This document shows positions 18,976-28,322 of a DNA stretch of 64,000 nt, piece after piece. The notes beneath the pieces were generated by a model. That model worked only from the letters and a program-made list of their open reading frames with translations, did no database searches and was not told the DNA's origin. Position numbers and translations under genes: made by a program. Each line of letters opens with the position of its first letter. Within the stretch, counting starts at the first letter, position 1. This DNA is from Halomonas citrativorans (GTDB lineage Bacteria > Pseudomonadota > Gammaproteobacteria > Pseudomonadales > Halomonadaceae), in assembly GCF_900163645.1 (NCBI RefSeq), contig NZ_FUKM01000057.1, positions 496,001-560,000 on the forward strand, read 5' to 3'.

Positions 18976-19908
18976 TTAATTACGCACGAGAAGTTGAGAT
19001 ACATCAGGTTCAGAGCGGCAATTGAAGCTATTTACTACATGCCCAGATTCCAAGTTCAAAATATCAACCCGGTCGCCTTTCATGGAAACAAAAGCATGCT
19101 GTCCATCGGGATGAAAGCTCATGGCAATAGGGATGCTGTCTAACTCAATAAGCCCAAGAGAATTGAGTTCCTGGTCAAAAACTGACAGTGAACTCTCTCC
19201 ATAATTTGTAGTAATTAAACGGTTAAATGGATCAGAGTAGATGCGATTGGGATCGCGGCCTGTCGTTGCGCTGTTTTCTATAGTCATCGACTCAGTATTA
19301 ATGGCAACGATAGTGTCATCATCACGGTTGCTAATGAAAAGCTTGCCTTCATCAACGGATAAAGCATTGCCTTCTGGCCTACGCCCTGGAATCATTGCGA
19401 TAGGCATGAATGTAGCGTCATGGGGCTTAAATTTGGTGATAGTGTTGCTGAGAAGATTAACTCCATAAGCCCAATCGCCTTTACGGGTAAGAGCAAACAA
19501 GTGGGTCTTATAACCACCTGAAGATACGGCAAGATTTGGAGCTGTAGCAGTGAGAGGATTATTGAACATTAATAAAGTATTGTGCCCCTCACTCATAGCG
19601 TAAAGCCGATCTTGATCGTCTATACCTAGCCCATGAATACGATAATAAGGCCACGTACTGAGGGTGTTGACGAGCTCAAAGGTATTAAGGTCAATTACAA
19701 ATACAGAACATCCTCCTTGGTCACCAATGCAGTCAGCTCCTAAAATACCATAATGACCAACATAGGCATGCTTGCCTTGAGAATCGACAACAAACTCATG
19801 AGGATAGTCAGGAAGCCGAATACTTTTGAGTTCTTTTCCGCTTTGAACGTCATAAAGGCTTAAAGTGTGGGCGCATTTTTGATTAAGAAGCAAGTGTTCA
19901 CTAGCCAT
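18976..19908 (-). CDS. Seven-bladed beta-propeller protein of unknown function (possible lactonase)
   Basis: 310 aa without a signal peptide, made of repeated blades (for example YDVQSGKELKSI, VFVIDLNTFELV, DDTIVAINTESMTI, DRVDILNLESGHVV) as in YVTN/lactonase-like propellers. GGAG lies 8 nt before the ATG. It is embedded between a lactonase-like amidohydrolase and a TRAP binding protein, so a cytoplasmic sugar-lactonase role is reasonable but unproven. It does not look like SMP-30/gluconolactonase. Confidence 0.7.
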   Translation of the reverse strand: MASEHLLLNQKCAHTLSLYDVQSGKELKSIRLPDYPHEFVVDSQGKHAYVGHYGILGADCIGDQGGCSVFVIDLNTFELVNTLSTWPYYRIHGLGIDDQDRLYAMSEGHNTLLMFNNPLTATAPNLAVSSGGYKTHLFALTRKGDWAYGVNLLSNTITKFKPHDATFMPIAMIPGRRPEGNALSVDEGKLFISNRDDDTIVAINTESMTIENSATTGRDPNRIYSDPFNRLITTNYGESSLSVFDQELNSLGLIELDSIPIAMSFHPDGQHAFVSMKGDRVDILNLESGHVVNSFNCRSEPDVSQLLVRN

Positions 19909-19929
19909 CTATACATCTCCAAATGTTAA

Positions 19930-19958
19930 ATAGGCATCCAGTTAAGTCGGATGCCTAT
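19930..19958 (-). terminator. Hairpin after a TRAP binding-protein gene
   Basis: Perfect 10-bp stem (ATAGGCATCC / GGATGCCTAT), loop of 9 nt, between the binding-protein stop (19987) and the propeller gene. On the minus strand it is followed by TTTAACATTT, a weak T-rich tail. Confidence 0.65.
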
Positions 19959-19986
19959 GGTATTAATTAAATTATAAATTTAAAGA

Positions 19987-20964
19987 TTACTGAAGTACCT
20001 CTTGAATAGCATCCGTCCACTCGCTACCGTTATTATTTATATAACTATCCCAAGTAGGGAGAACAATGGTTTGAAAGGCGGAAGTGTCGACCTCCTCTTC
20101 AATTTGCACGCCGTTAGCACGCATTTCATTGAGAATTTCTTGCTCGCTCTCAATGTTTAATTCGCGCTGGTAATTCCCTGCATCACGTGCGGAAGTTAGC
20201 AGGATTTCCTGATGTTCAGGTGATAGGCTGTCGAATTTTTCTTGATTCATTACCATTATGAGTGATGTATAGGCCTGGTTAGTTAATGAAAGATAGTCTT
20301 GAACCTCATGAAAACCAGCCGACCAAACAATCCCGACTGGGTGGTCTTGTGCGTCAACAGTACCGGTCTCAAGTGCTGTATAAAGTTCACCTATTGGCAT
20401 TGGAACGGGATTCGCACCAAGTAATGAAAATGCCTCAATAAGTGATTCATTAGAGTTGGTTCGCATGACAAGCCCCCGAACATCCTCGGGAGTTTTAATG
20501 GGACGTTTGGAGTTTGTCATCGCACGAAAGCCAACTTCCCAAAACGCTAGTCCTTTCAGGTTTTTATCTGTCAAAAGATTCAGTGCTCGCTGGCCAATAT
20601 CACCGTCAAGCACTTGATAAGCCTCTTCTCGATTAGCGAATATATAAGGCAAATCGAAAGCACCAAGGGCCGGTTCAAGGCCAGTAAAATTTGGATTTCC
20701 CGATAGTTCAATGTCGATCAGTCCGTTGCGTACAGCCGCAATCATTTGCTGATCACCTCCTAGCAAGCCATTACCGAAAATATTAATGGTAATGTCGCCG
20801 TTGGTGCGTTCATCAACCAGCTCAGCAAAGCGTTCCGCAGCGGCTTGTTGGGTGTCGCTATCAGGTGCCGCATGTGCCAGCTTTAAGACTGTGCTCGCCT
20901 GTACCTGAGTTAATGATCCAGCGATTATTAGAGCAGATGCCGATACTTTAATTAGAGGTTTCAT
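19987..20964 (-). CDS. TRAP transporter substrate-binding protein (DctP family), A
   Basis: 325-aa periplasmic binding protein; the signal peptide starts MKPLIKVSASA and ends near QVQA. DctP landmarks: GNGLLGGDQQMI, GLAFWEVGFR, the ligand-arginine segment LVMRTNSN, and ELYTALETGTVDAQ. The frame extends to 20997, but the ATG at 20964 starts the signal peptide. It lies downstream of the dctQ-dctM pair at 21069-22959 and is probably its main binding protein. Aspartate replaces the usual glycine in VDAQDHP. Confidence 0.9.
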   Translation of the reverse strand: MKPLIKVSASALIIAGSLTQVQASTVLKLAHAAPDSDTQQAAAERFAELVDERTNGDITINIFGNGLLGGDQQMIAAVRNGLIDIELSGNPNFTGLEPALGAFDLPYIFANREEAYQVLDGDIGQRALNLLTDKNLKGLAFWEVGFRAMTNSKRPIKTPEDVRGLVMRTNSNESLIEAFSLLGANPVPMPIGELYTALETGTVDAQDHPVGIVWSAGFHEVQDYLSLTNQAYTSLIMVMNQEKFDSLSPEHQEILLTSARDAGNYQRELNIESEQEILNEMRANGVQIEEEVDTSAFQTIVLPTWDSYINNNGSEWTDAIQEVLQ

Positions 20965-21068
20965 AGTGTCTCGCTTGTTATTGATTTTAATTCTCATTCA
21001 CATTGGTTTTATGTATGTGAACATGATTTAAGCCTGCAAAGCAGACATGTTTTACATTGATTAAAGAA

Positions 21069-22349
21069 TTATCCAGCTAGCCAATAAAGGGGTACGGTAA
21101 TGATTTGTGGGAAGGCGACGAACAGCAAAAGAATAACCATATATGCCAAGGCAAATGGCATAACACCTGAAACTGCTTTTTCGAATTTTAGATTGCCAAT
21201 ACTAGTGATTACATTAAGAACATTGCCGACCGGCGGAGTGATTAAACCAATAGCACAGTTAAGAACAAACATAATGCCAAAGTAGACTGGGTCAATGCCT
21301 GCAAGCTTAACGATTGGCATTAGTATAGGCGTGAGCACCAGAATAGTGGGCGTCAGATCCATGACCATACCAACGATTAGCACTATCCCCATAATTGCTA
21401 GCATTAATAATCGCGGATTATCAACTAACGGGGAAAGTAGATCAGCAACCATCATCGGTAATTGAGCAATACTAATGAGCCATGAAGCTACCATGGCAGC
21501 TGCTACCAGAAACATTACAATAGCAGTGCTACGTGCGGCTTGCGTTAAAACGCTGTAAAGTTCAGCTATATTTAATTCTCTATAAATAACAGTAGCAACA
21601 AAGATTGCATATACAGCAGCTACTACGCCAGCTTCCGTTGGGGTAAAAATCCCTGTTTTAATACCACCGATAATAATGACTGGTAGTAGTATAGCCCAAA
21701 AGCTCTTTTTTAAAGCTTCCCACCGTTCTGCACGGGTTGCCTTTTTTGCAACAACCAAATCCTCTTTACGAGTCATAAATAGCCACATTAGCACTAATGT
21801 GGCTCCCATAATGAGTCCAGGTACGATACCTGCCAAAAAAAGTTTACTAATGGAAATGCCGCCTGCCACACCAATAATAATAAGAGGAATAGACGGAGGG
21901 ATAATGGGAGCAATAATACCACCTGCTGCCATTAATCCGGAGGAACGACCAAGCGGATAACCTGCTTGACGCATCATCGGTAGAAGCATACTGGCCAATG
22001 CGGCAGTATCTGCTACCGCAGAACCAGATAAGCTAGCCATGATAATAGCTGCAAAAATGGCTACAAAGCCTAGGCCGCCTTTACGATGGCCCACTAATGT
22101 CATCGCTAACGCAACTATGCGCTTTGACAGGCCGCCTCGTGACATTACCTCTCCGGCAACCAGAAAGAAGGGGATTGCTAATAACGTGTAACTATCTGCT
22201 CCATTGACCAAATTTTGAGCCAATATTTGAGAGTTAAAAAGATCAAGGTGTAACATTAATACGACAGCACTTACTAGCAATGCGAAAGCAATCGGGATGC
22301 TCAAGCCTATAGATGCAAGTAAAGAGCCAAGAAAAAGCGTAATTGTCAT
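21069..22349 (-). CDS. TRAP transporter large permease (DctM family)
   Basis: 426-aa membrane subunit. Motifs: SGSAVADTAALASMLLPMM, IIPPSIPLIIIGVAGGISI, IFTPTEAGVVAAVYA. The AAGGAT ribosome-binding site lies inside the end of the dctQ gene, 2 bp from it, so expression is coupled. The usable binding proteins are A (next gene), B (23010) and C (25078). Confidence 0.93.
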   Translation of the reverse strand: MTITLFLGSLLASIGLSIPIAFALLVSAVVLMLHLDLFNSQILAQNLVNGADSYTLLAIPFFLVAGEVMSRGGLSKRIVALAMTLVGHRKGGLGFVAIFAAIIMASLSGSAVADTAALASMLLPMMRQAGYPLGRSSGLMAAGGIIAPIIPPSIPLIIIGVAGGISISKLFLAGIVPGLIMGATLVLMWLFMTRKEDLVVAKKATRAERWEALKKSFWAILLPVIIIGGIKTGIFTPTEAGVVAAVYAIFVATVIYRELNIAELYSVLTQAARSTAIVMFLVAAAMVASWLISIAQLPMMVADLLSPLVDNPRLLMLAIMGIVLIVGMVMDLTPTILVLTPILMPIVKLAGIDPVYFGIMFVLNCAIGLITPPVGNVLNVITSIGNLKFEKAVSGVMPFALAYMVILLLFVAFPQIITVPLYWLAG

Positions 22350-22350
22350 G

Positions 22351-22959
22351 CTAAATATCCTTTTCTTTATCTAGCTTGTGGGTGCCCTGAAAGGTTGATG
22401 GCATGATAAGTCGATAAAAAAGTATAATTGACATTAGTAGCCCAGCTATTAAGCCTGCCAAGTAAAAAACACCCACTGGAATGCCGCTAATTGGAGAAAT
22501 GTTGTCCCAATTTAGCAGTGTCTGATAATAACTTCCGTTTAATAACATCAAACAGCATCCCAGCATGACAAGTGTTACCAGTCGATTAAGTACAGCCTGC
22601 ACAAGCACAGGAAAACGTTCTGACAGCGTTGTAACGCGTAAATGTTCGTGACGCAGTAAAGCCGTAACGGCACCCAGAAAAGTTATCCAGACAAAGAGAA
22701 ATCGAGACAACTCAACACTGACTGAAATGCCACTATTAAAACCATAGCGCAATACCACGTTGGTAAATACAAGGGTGATCATGCTGATCAGTGCCAAGAC
22801 CATTAGAAAGTTGAGCAAACGCTCCACTCCTTTAGCCAAAAATGCAACTTGTATAGCAATACCAAGTGCTTTTTTATGTACTGGTCCCTCTGAGGAAGGA
22901 ACAGTGGTTCTATCGTGTTTATACATGAGCGATTGCCCCCAAGAGACATGTAAAAACAT
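22351..22959 (-). CDS. TRAP transporter small permease (DctQ family)
   Basis: Up to 202 aa, four helices, with the WITFLGAVTALLRHEHLRV segment typical of DctQ. The start is uncertain: the longest form begins at 22959, while an ATG at 22926 (preceded by GGGGG) gives 191 aa. Membrane partner of the following large permease. Confidence 0.88.
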   Translation of the reverse strand: MFLHVSWGQSLMYKHDRTTVPSSEGPVHKKALGIAIQVAFLAKGVERLLNFLMVLALISMITLVFTNVVLRYGFNSGISVSVELSRFLFVWITFLGAVTALLRHEHLRVTTLSERFPVLVQAVLNRLVTLVMLGCCLMLLNGSYYQTLLNWDNISPISGIPVGVFYLAGLIAGLLMSIILFYRLIMPSTFQGTHKLDKEKDI

Positions 22960-22975
22960 GCCTCTTTACTATCGT

Positions 22976-22991
22976 AATGATCAGAATCATT
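22976..22991 (-). promoter_or_regulatory. Fur-box-like palindrome
   Basis: AATGAT-CAGA-ATCATT, perfect 6-bp arms, in the gap between binding protein B and dctQ. It resembles half of the Fur consensus (GATAATGATAATCATTATC) but the centre is one base longer, so it may simply be a weak post-binding-protein hairpin. Confidence 0.25.
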
Positions 22992-23009
22992 CTCGAAAAT
23001 CCGATAATG

Positions 23010-24011
23010 CTAACGACTGTTGCTAATTGCGTTATCGAAATCAGCTACGAACTCTGGGCTTAGTACTTCACGATGTTGTTCAAGCATGCTATTAAGTTGC
23101 TGATGCATGTGTTGACGTTCGACGAGAGGTACTTCATTAATTTGCATTTTTTTACTCAATTCTGACAATAATTCTTGATTTAATTCTCTACTAATGCTGC
23201 GCTGGTAAAGAGTTGCTTCTCGTGCAGCTTCTTTAATAGCTTCCCTCTGGGTATCACTTAGTTTATTCATAAACCGATCTGATGTAAGTAAAACCAGTGC
23301 ATCATACGCATGCGATGTCTGAGATAAGTAATCTTGAACTTCATAAAAGCGTTTGGTATCTATGACAGTGTAAGGGTTTTCCTGACCATCAACGGTATTA
23401 GTTTCAAGTGCGGTAAATAGTTCGTTAACCGGCATTGGGACAGCATTAGCGTCGAGTCCATTAAAAAGGTCTATATATAAAGCATTTTGCATTGTGCGAA
23501 TTTTTAGGCCGCTTAAATCTTCCAGGTTCTCGATAGGGCGCTTTGAGTTAGTAATATGCCTAAAGCCGTTCTCCCAAAAGCCAAGCCCTACTAATCCTTT
23601 ATCGTTAAGGCTGGCAAGAAGAGCTGCCCCGACAGGGCTATCCAATACCGCATCTGCATGCGCTTCGTCATCGAATTGGAATGGTAAACTGATAATACTA
23701 AAGTCTGGGTTTAGGCTTGACAGGGTGGCTGTTGAAGGAACAGTGAGATCCAGCGTTCCAGCCTGAACCATTGATGTCATATTGACATCACTACCAAGAA
23801 TCCCGTTACTGAATACTTGTACATCAACATCGCCATTGGTTTTCTGCTCGACTAGCTCGGCAAAATGATGAGCTCCTAAGGTTTGAGGATGTGAATCCGG
23901 AAGGCTGGTCCCGAGACGGGCACTAATATCTGCCGCAAAGATTTGTGGTGAAATACAGCTAAGACCTGCAACCAAAACGGCAATGGAGAAAATATGATTA
24001 TGGCGTGTCAT
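23010..24011 (-). CDS. TRAP transporter substrate-binding protein (DctP family), B
   Basis: 333 aa with a signal peptide ending near ISPQIFAA. Landmarks: SNGILGSDVNM, GLGFWENGFRHITNSKRPI, LKIRTMQN, ELFTALETNTVDGQENP. AAGGAC lies upstream of the ATG. It is paralogous to A and C but more diverged around the ligand helix. It sits directly upstream of the dctQ-dctM pair and directly downstream of an amidohydrolase gene. Confidence 0.9.
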   Translation of the reverse strand: MTRHNHIFSIAVLVAGLSCISPQIFAADISARLGTSLPDSHPQTLGAHHFAELVEQKTNGDVDVQVFSNGILGSDVNMTSMVQAGTLDLTVPSTATLSSLNPDFSIISLPFQFDDEAHADAVLDSPVGAALLASLNDKGLVGLGFWENGFRHITNSKRPIENLEDLSGLKIRTMQNALYIDLFNGLDANAVPMPVNELFTALETNTVDGQENPYTVIDTKRFYEVQDYLSQTSHAYDALVLLTSDRFMNKLSDTQREAIKEAAREATLYQRSISRELNQELLSELSKKMQINEVPLVERQHMHQQLNSMLEQHREVLSPEFVADFDNAISNSR

Positions 24012-24021
24012 AATGAAGTCC

Positions 24022-25032
24022 TTAGTTTATTAATGGTTTTATAGCTCTTGTGGAGTTATGGCCAAGGGGTTCCTGGGCGGGCGGTGCTAGTAAATAACTT
24101 CGTAATGCGTTGTCACAAAATACGGATAATTTTTCACTACGAGTAAGTTTTGAGCTAAGTTGTTTGAAGTGGCCCCATAATGCTTCAAGATCGGTTACTA
24201 AACCGTCAACAGGAAAGTTGCTGGCAAACATACAACGTTCTGCTCCAAAAGTTTCTAAAGCAGTATGAATTAGCCAAGTATTGTCCTTTAGCCGCCAAGG
24301 CTGATCTTTTAGGCCTATACCAGAAAGTTTAAGCATGACGTGTGGATAAGCGGCAACTTGTTCTAATGCCTCTTTCCATCCTGCTAGTGTTTCATGTGTG
24401 CGATCATTGGGAACGCCAGCATGATTTATGACTACTGGTACATCTGGGTAACGCTCTAATAAATAAACTAATTCGTTTAGATGCCACCATGGAACTTGTA
24501 GCTCGAAGATGAATTTATACTGAGCCAGTAGCGCATAGCCGCGTTGAAATCGAGGGCATTTGAGAGAGCCGGGCATGCTGTGATTGGCTTTGTACTTATC
24601 GCGAGGCATGGTGGTTGGTTTATGCCGGACTCCGCGAACTAGCGGCCAAGCCGATAGCTTTTCTAGTTGAGCATCAATGTTATCCGCATCTAACCAAGCC
24701 TGAGCAATCATGGCATTTGGCCAGCAGGTTCTACCGTTAAGGGCATCTATCCAGCGAGCCTCTTTTAGCGCATCCCCATGCTGCCATTCAGCTTCCATGT
24801 AAACGCATCCAAGTACGTTGTGATGTCCACACTGCTGCTGATAGTCCTGTGGAAAAAAAGGTATGCGAATACTGCTATAGTCTCCATATCGAAAAGGGAT
24901 CATTGGCTCATCACACAGCCATGGATGGTAATTAGATTGAGGATCCCAGAAATGAAGATGTGCATCTATAATGGGAAGATCTTGATCTTCTCCACTATCA
25001 AGGTAACGTTGTCGATGTTCATTTATCTGCAT
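24022..25032 (-). CDS. Amidohydrolase-family protein (COG3618, sugar lactonase-like), second copy
   Basis: 336-aa TIM-barrel hydrolase, paralogue of 18010-18930. HxH motif H25/H27 in IDAHLHFWDP; other shared segments are VRGVRHKP, VPVVINHAGVPNDR and CMFASNFPVDGL. It lies between two TRAP binding-protein genes. A sugar lactonase or lactone isomerase is the likely role. Two such enzymes in one cluster may act on different lactones or successive steps. Confidence 0.82.
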   Translation of the reverse strand: MQINEHRQRYLDSGEDQDLPIIDAHLHFWDPQSNYHPWLCDEPMIPFRYGDYSSIRIPFFPQDYQQQCGHHNVLGCVYMEAEWQHGDALKEARWIDALNGRTCWPNAMIAQAWLDADNIDAQLEKLSAWPLVRGVRHKPTTMPRDKYKANHSMPGSLKCPRFQRGYALLAQYKFIFELQVPWWHLNELVYLLERYPDVPVVINHAGVPNDRTHETLAGWKEALEQVAAYPHVMLKLSGIGLKDQPWRLKDNTWLIHTALETFGAERCMFASNFPVDGLVTDLEALWGHFKQLSSKLTRSEKLSVFCDNALRSYLLAPPAQEPLGHNSTRAIKPLIN

Positions 25033-25077
25033 GCTCTTATAGCCTCATCGATAAACCGCAATGTGACGATTCACGGA

Positions 25078-26082
25078 TTAATTCGTGTACTTCGTACGCT
25101 CAACTGCATCAAGTAATTCGCTACCGTGCTGAGCAGTAAATTCGTTACGAACTAATTCAGCTACCCTGCCATGCATAGATGCACGATCAGGCTGTTCTGC
25201 GACTTGCATCCCCTTGTTCTTAAGAAATTCCAAGTCGCTAGATATCCTCTCTTGATTAATTTGGCGCTGGTATTGAGCAGCGCTTTGTGCTTCATCACGC
25301 AATATGAGCTGTTGCTCTTCCGATAGCTCACTAAAGCGATTTTTATTCATAACCAATGGCGCTGCGGTATAGGCATGTGCCGTTAGTGAAAGATGTTTTT
25401 GAACATCATATAAGCTCGCCGAGCGAATTAAGCTAACGGGATTTTCTTGACCGTCTACTGTTCTGGTTTCTAATGCAGTGAAAAGCTCTGCGAAAGGCAT
25501 GGGGACTGGATTGGCACCCAATGCCTCAAATGCAGCGATATGCACTGGATTAGGTGTCGTTCTTAATTTCAGCCCTTTGATATCATTAGCTGACTCGATT
25601 GCACGGCGCGAGTTGATTAAATTACGAAATCCAATTTCCCAGAATGCGAGGCCTTCAAGGTTTTTCTCTCGCATGCTTGTAAGTAAGTTCAGTCCGATCT
25701 CTCCATCTAGCACTCGATATGCTTGATCGTAGTTATCAAAAAGAAATGGCAGATCAAGCAAGCTAAGTTGGCTAGCTAATCCACTAAAATAAGGATTGCC
25801 AGATAATTCGATATCAATTGTTCCACTACGGACACCAGTGATCATGGCTTGATCATTTCCGAGTTGGCCATTTGGAAAAATACGAATATTAATTTCGTCG
25901 CCGCTACGTTCTTTTACTCTCTCGGCGAAGCGTAACGCGGCCAAATGTTGAGAGTCATCTACTGGGTGTGCATGGGCCAGTGTTAATGTTGTAGCCGCTT
26001 GGGTGTAGGCAAATGGAGCAAAGAGAGCCACCGATAACGTTGTAGCTATAACTTTTTTTAATAAATAGAACTTGGTTATCAT
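25078..26082 (-). CDS. TRAP transporter substrate-binding protein (DctP family), C
   Basis: 334 aa, signal peptide ending near AYTQA. Landmarks: PNGQLGNDQAM, GLAFWEIGFRNLINSRRAI, LKLRTTPNPVH, ELFTALETRTVDGQENP. It is closest to protein A. It has no membrane genes of its own next to it, so it probably shares the dctQ-dctM pair at 21069-22959. Confidence 0.9.
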   Translation of the reverse strand: MITKFYLLKKVIATTLSVALFAPFAYTQAATTLTLAHAHPVDDSQHLAALRFAERVKERSGDEINIRIFPNGQLGNDQAMITGVRSGTIDIELSGNPYFSGLASQLSLLDLPFLFDNYDQAYRVLDGEIGLNLLTSMREKNLEGLAFWEIGFRNLINSRRAIESANDIKGLKLRTTPNPVHIAAFEALGANPVPMPFAELFTALETRTVDGQENPVSLIRSASLYDVQKHLSLTAHAYTAAPLVMNKNRFSELSEEQQLILRDEAQSAAQYQRQINQERISSDLEFLKNKGMQVAEQPDRASMHGRVAELVRNEFTAQHGSELLDAVERTKYTN

Positions 26083-26112
26083 TATGGTGGCCTCGAAGTT
26101 AGCGCGGTAATT

Positions 26113-27111
26113 CTAGATAGATTGCACTTTTTTCATTGCAGGATTCTCTTCTGGCATGAATTTGACTGGATTACATAACTTGCGGCCAAGAAGAGGTAGG
26201 TCAATCTCAAAACGGTCACCGTCACGCACAGAAATATTGTCAGCAAAACTGAGCGTTGCAGTGCCAAAGTAATGCACATGTACATCGCCTGGGCGTCGAA
26301 ACTGGGCGTACTTGAAATGGTGGTATTCTAGATTGGCTAGGCTATGCGCCATATTTGCCTCTCCGGTAAGAAAGGTTTTTTCCCATAGAATTTTGTCCTC
26401 GCGAACAATTCGGCTAGTGCCCTCTAAATAATCAGGGAGCTCACCCAGGAATAATTCAGGGCCAAAGCTGCAAGCGCGTAGTTTAGAGTGCGCCAACCAT
26501 AAGTAATTAGCACGCTCAGTGATATGGTCGGAGAATTCGTTCCCAACGGCATAGCCCACCCTATATGGAGTACCGTCAGTAGCATTTATGTAAAGGCCAA
26601 CTAACTCAGGCTCTTCACCCGCATCTTCGGCGAAAAATGGCACCGTAAATGGGCTTTCTGGGGGAACGACGATGCTGCCATCACCTTTATAGAACCATTC
26701 GGGTTGAGCTCCCATTGTGCCTGCAAGAGGTTTACCTCCCTCAACTCCAAGCTTGAACATACGCATGGAATCAGTAAGTTCCTCATTGTTAGCTTGTACA
26801 CTTGCATGCATTGCAGAGCGGGTATCGGCGCTGCCCAGATGGGTTAAACCAGTGCCGGTAACAAAGCAGTGGGCTGGGTCAGGATGTGTAAGCGGAGGCA
26901 GCAGTAAACCTAAATCTATTGCCTGATTGTAATCCAACAAATCATGGCTACGATGAGATTCAATGAATGCAGTAAGAGAGGTGCCCTCGTCGAGAGCGGC
27001 CTTTGCTAACGCATAGGTCCCTCCGGGGTAATCAATCACACGAAGCTGAATTGAACTTTCAACCACCGCGGCACGAATGCCGCGAGAAGTTTTCACTTGT
27101 ACGATTCGCAT
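26113..27111 (-). CDS. FAH-family protein, GguC/AraD1-like, island copy
   Basis: 332-aa protein of the fumarylacetoacetate hydrolase superfamily. Conserved acidic metal-site region: [14 protein letters not shown], with [11 protein letters not shown] and [17 protein letters not shown]. Relatives catalyse dehydration or hydrolysis of 2-keto-3-deoxy or 2,4-diketo sugar acids. It is paralogous to 35094-36092 (long identical stretches such as [12 protein letters not shown] and [11 protein letters not shown]) but AT-richer. It follows the dehydratase gene, so it should act on that enzyme's 2-keto-3-deoxy product. Confidence 0.82.
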   Translation of the reverse strand: MRIVQVKTSRGIRAAVVESSIQLRVIDYPGGTYALAKAALDEGTSLTAFIESHRSHDLLDYNQAIDLGLLLPPLTHPDPAHCFVTGTGLTHLGSADTRSAMHASVQANNEELTDSMRMFKLGVEGGKPLAGTMGAQPEWFYKGDGSIVVPPESPFTVPFFAEDAGEEPELVGLYINATDGTPYRVGYAVGNEFSDHITERANYLWLAHSKLRACSFGPELFLGELPDYLEGTSRIVREDKILWEKTFLTGEANMAHSLANLEYHHFKYAQFRRPGDVHVHYFGTATLSFADNISVRDGDRFEIDLPLLGRKLCNPVKFMPEENPAMKKVQSI

Positions 27112-27122
27112 TAGTAAGACTC

Positions 27123-28295
27123 TTATTCGATGATATGGAACTGATCAAAATAACGTTCGTTGAGCTTTAAGCCGAGGCCGGGCGTATTATCGTCAAGATC
27201 GATAAACCCATTGACTGGCTCAGGATCACCTTCAAACAGGTAATAAAACAGCTCGTTACCAATCTCTACATCGTGTACTGGGAAGAATTCGGACATAGGA
27301 GATGCAAGCGTAGACATTGTTAAATGATAGTTATGCATCTGACCTGCATGAGGGATGACAGGTACGCTAAACGATTCAGCAAGAGCATTGATCTTATGCG
27401 CGGCGGTAATGCCGCCAACCCGATTAGTATCGTATTGGATAACAGAAACTGCACGTTTTTCAAGCAGTTGGCGGAAGCCATAAGAAGTGAACTCGTGCTC
27501 GCCGCCTGAAATAGGGATACTGGTAAGTTGGTTGAGCTCTGCGTAGCCATCAATATCATCAGCAATCACTGGCTCTTCAAGCCATCGTGGCTGAAAGCGT
27601 TCCAATCGAGGTAACATGCGTTTGGCATACTCGAGGTTCCAGCCCATATAGCATTCAAGCATTAAGTCGATATCATCGCCGATTACTTCACGCACTGCCG
27701 CAACGCTATTCAGGTTTTCGCGCATGCCCGAAGGGCCGTCTTTGGGACCATAGCCAAAGCGCATCTTCATCGCTTGGAAACCTTGATCAAGATAAGACTG
27801 TGCTTCTTCCTGCATGCCTTTTAGATCAGTGCGATAAAGTTTGGATGCGTAGCAAGGAATTTTCTCTTTTGTGCGACCTCCTAATAATTTAAAAACAGGC
27901 TTGTTTACGGCTTTACCCATGATGTCCCAAATAGCAATATCGACTCCAGATATTGCCGCCATACCGATGCCTTTACGACCCCATGCATGCGTGGAGCGAT
28001 ACATCCGTTGCCAGAGATATTCGTAGTCAAAAGGATCTTGGCCAATTACTAGCGGGGCAAGATACTGATCGATAATTGCTTTAGCGATACGTGGTGCTAA
28101 CGCCACATTGCCAAGCCCTACAATGCCGTTGTCGGTTTCAATTTCAACCACCGTCCATCCATGGAAGCGGAAGGTGCCCATGGAATCTCCTTTATCCCAA
28201 AGCTCATCCATTGCGTTGGAGCAAAAGTGAGGGGTCGGCGTTACAGTATGGCCTTTCCATTCAAATACGCGGGTGCGGACATTAGTGATTTTCAT
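27123..28295 (-). CDS. Enolase-superfamily sugar-acid dehydratase (L-rhamnonate dehydratase-like)
   Basis: 390-aa MR/MLE-type enzyme that would dehydrate an aldonate to a 2-keto-3-deoxy acid. Expected Mg2+ ligands: E214 (LMLECYMG), E240 (WLEEPV) and E266 (SGGEHEF). The catalytic histidine is H316 ([12 protein letters not shown]), with D289 nearby. SGGEHEF and the PHAG segment point to the rhamnonate-dehydratase subgroup rather than mannonate or galactarate dehydratases. AAGGAA precedes the ATG. L-rhamnonate, L-lyxonate or another aldonate are possible. Confidence 0.82.
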   Translation of the reverse strand: MKITNVRTRVFEWKGHTVTPTPHFCSNAMDELWDKGDSMGTFRFHGWTVVEIETDNGIVGLGNVALAPRIAKAIIDQYLAPLVIGQDPFDYEYLWQRMYRSTHAWGRKGIGMAAISGVDIAIWDIMGKAVNKPVFKLLGGRTKEKIPCYASKLYRTDLKGMQEEAQSYLDQGFQAMKMRFGYGPKDGPSGMRENLNSVAAVREVIGDDIDLMLECYMGWNLEYAKRMLPRLERFQPRWLEEPVIADDIDGYAELNQLTSIPISGGEHEFTSYGFRQLLEKRAVSVIQYDTNRVGGITAAHKINALAESFSVPVIPHAGQMHNYHLTMSTLASPMSEFFPVHDVEIGNELFYYLFEGDPEPVNGFIDLDDNTPGLGLKLNERYFDQFHIIE

Positions 28296-28322
28296 TAAGG
28301 TTTTCCTTAAGTGAGTATTTGG

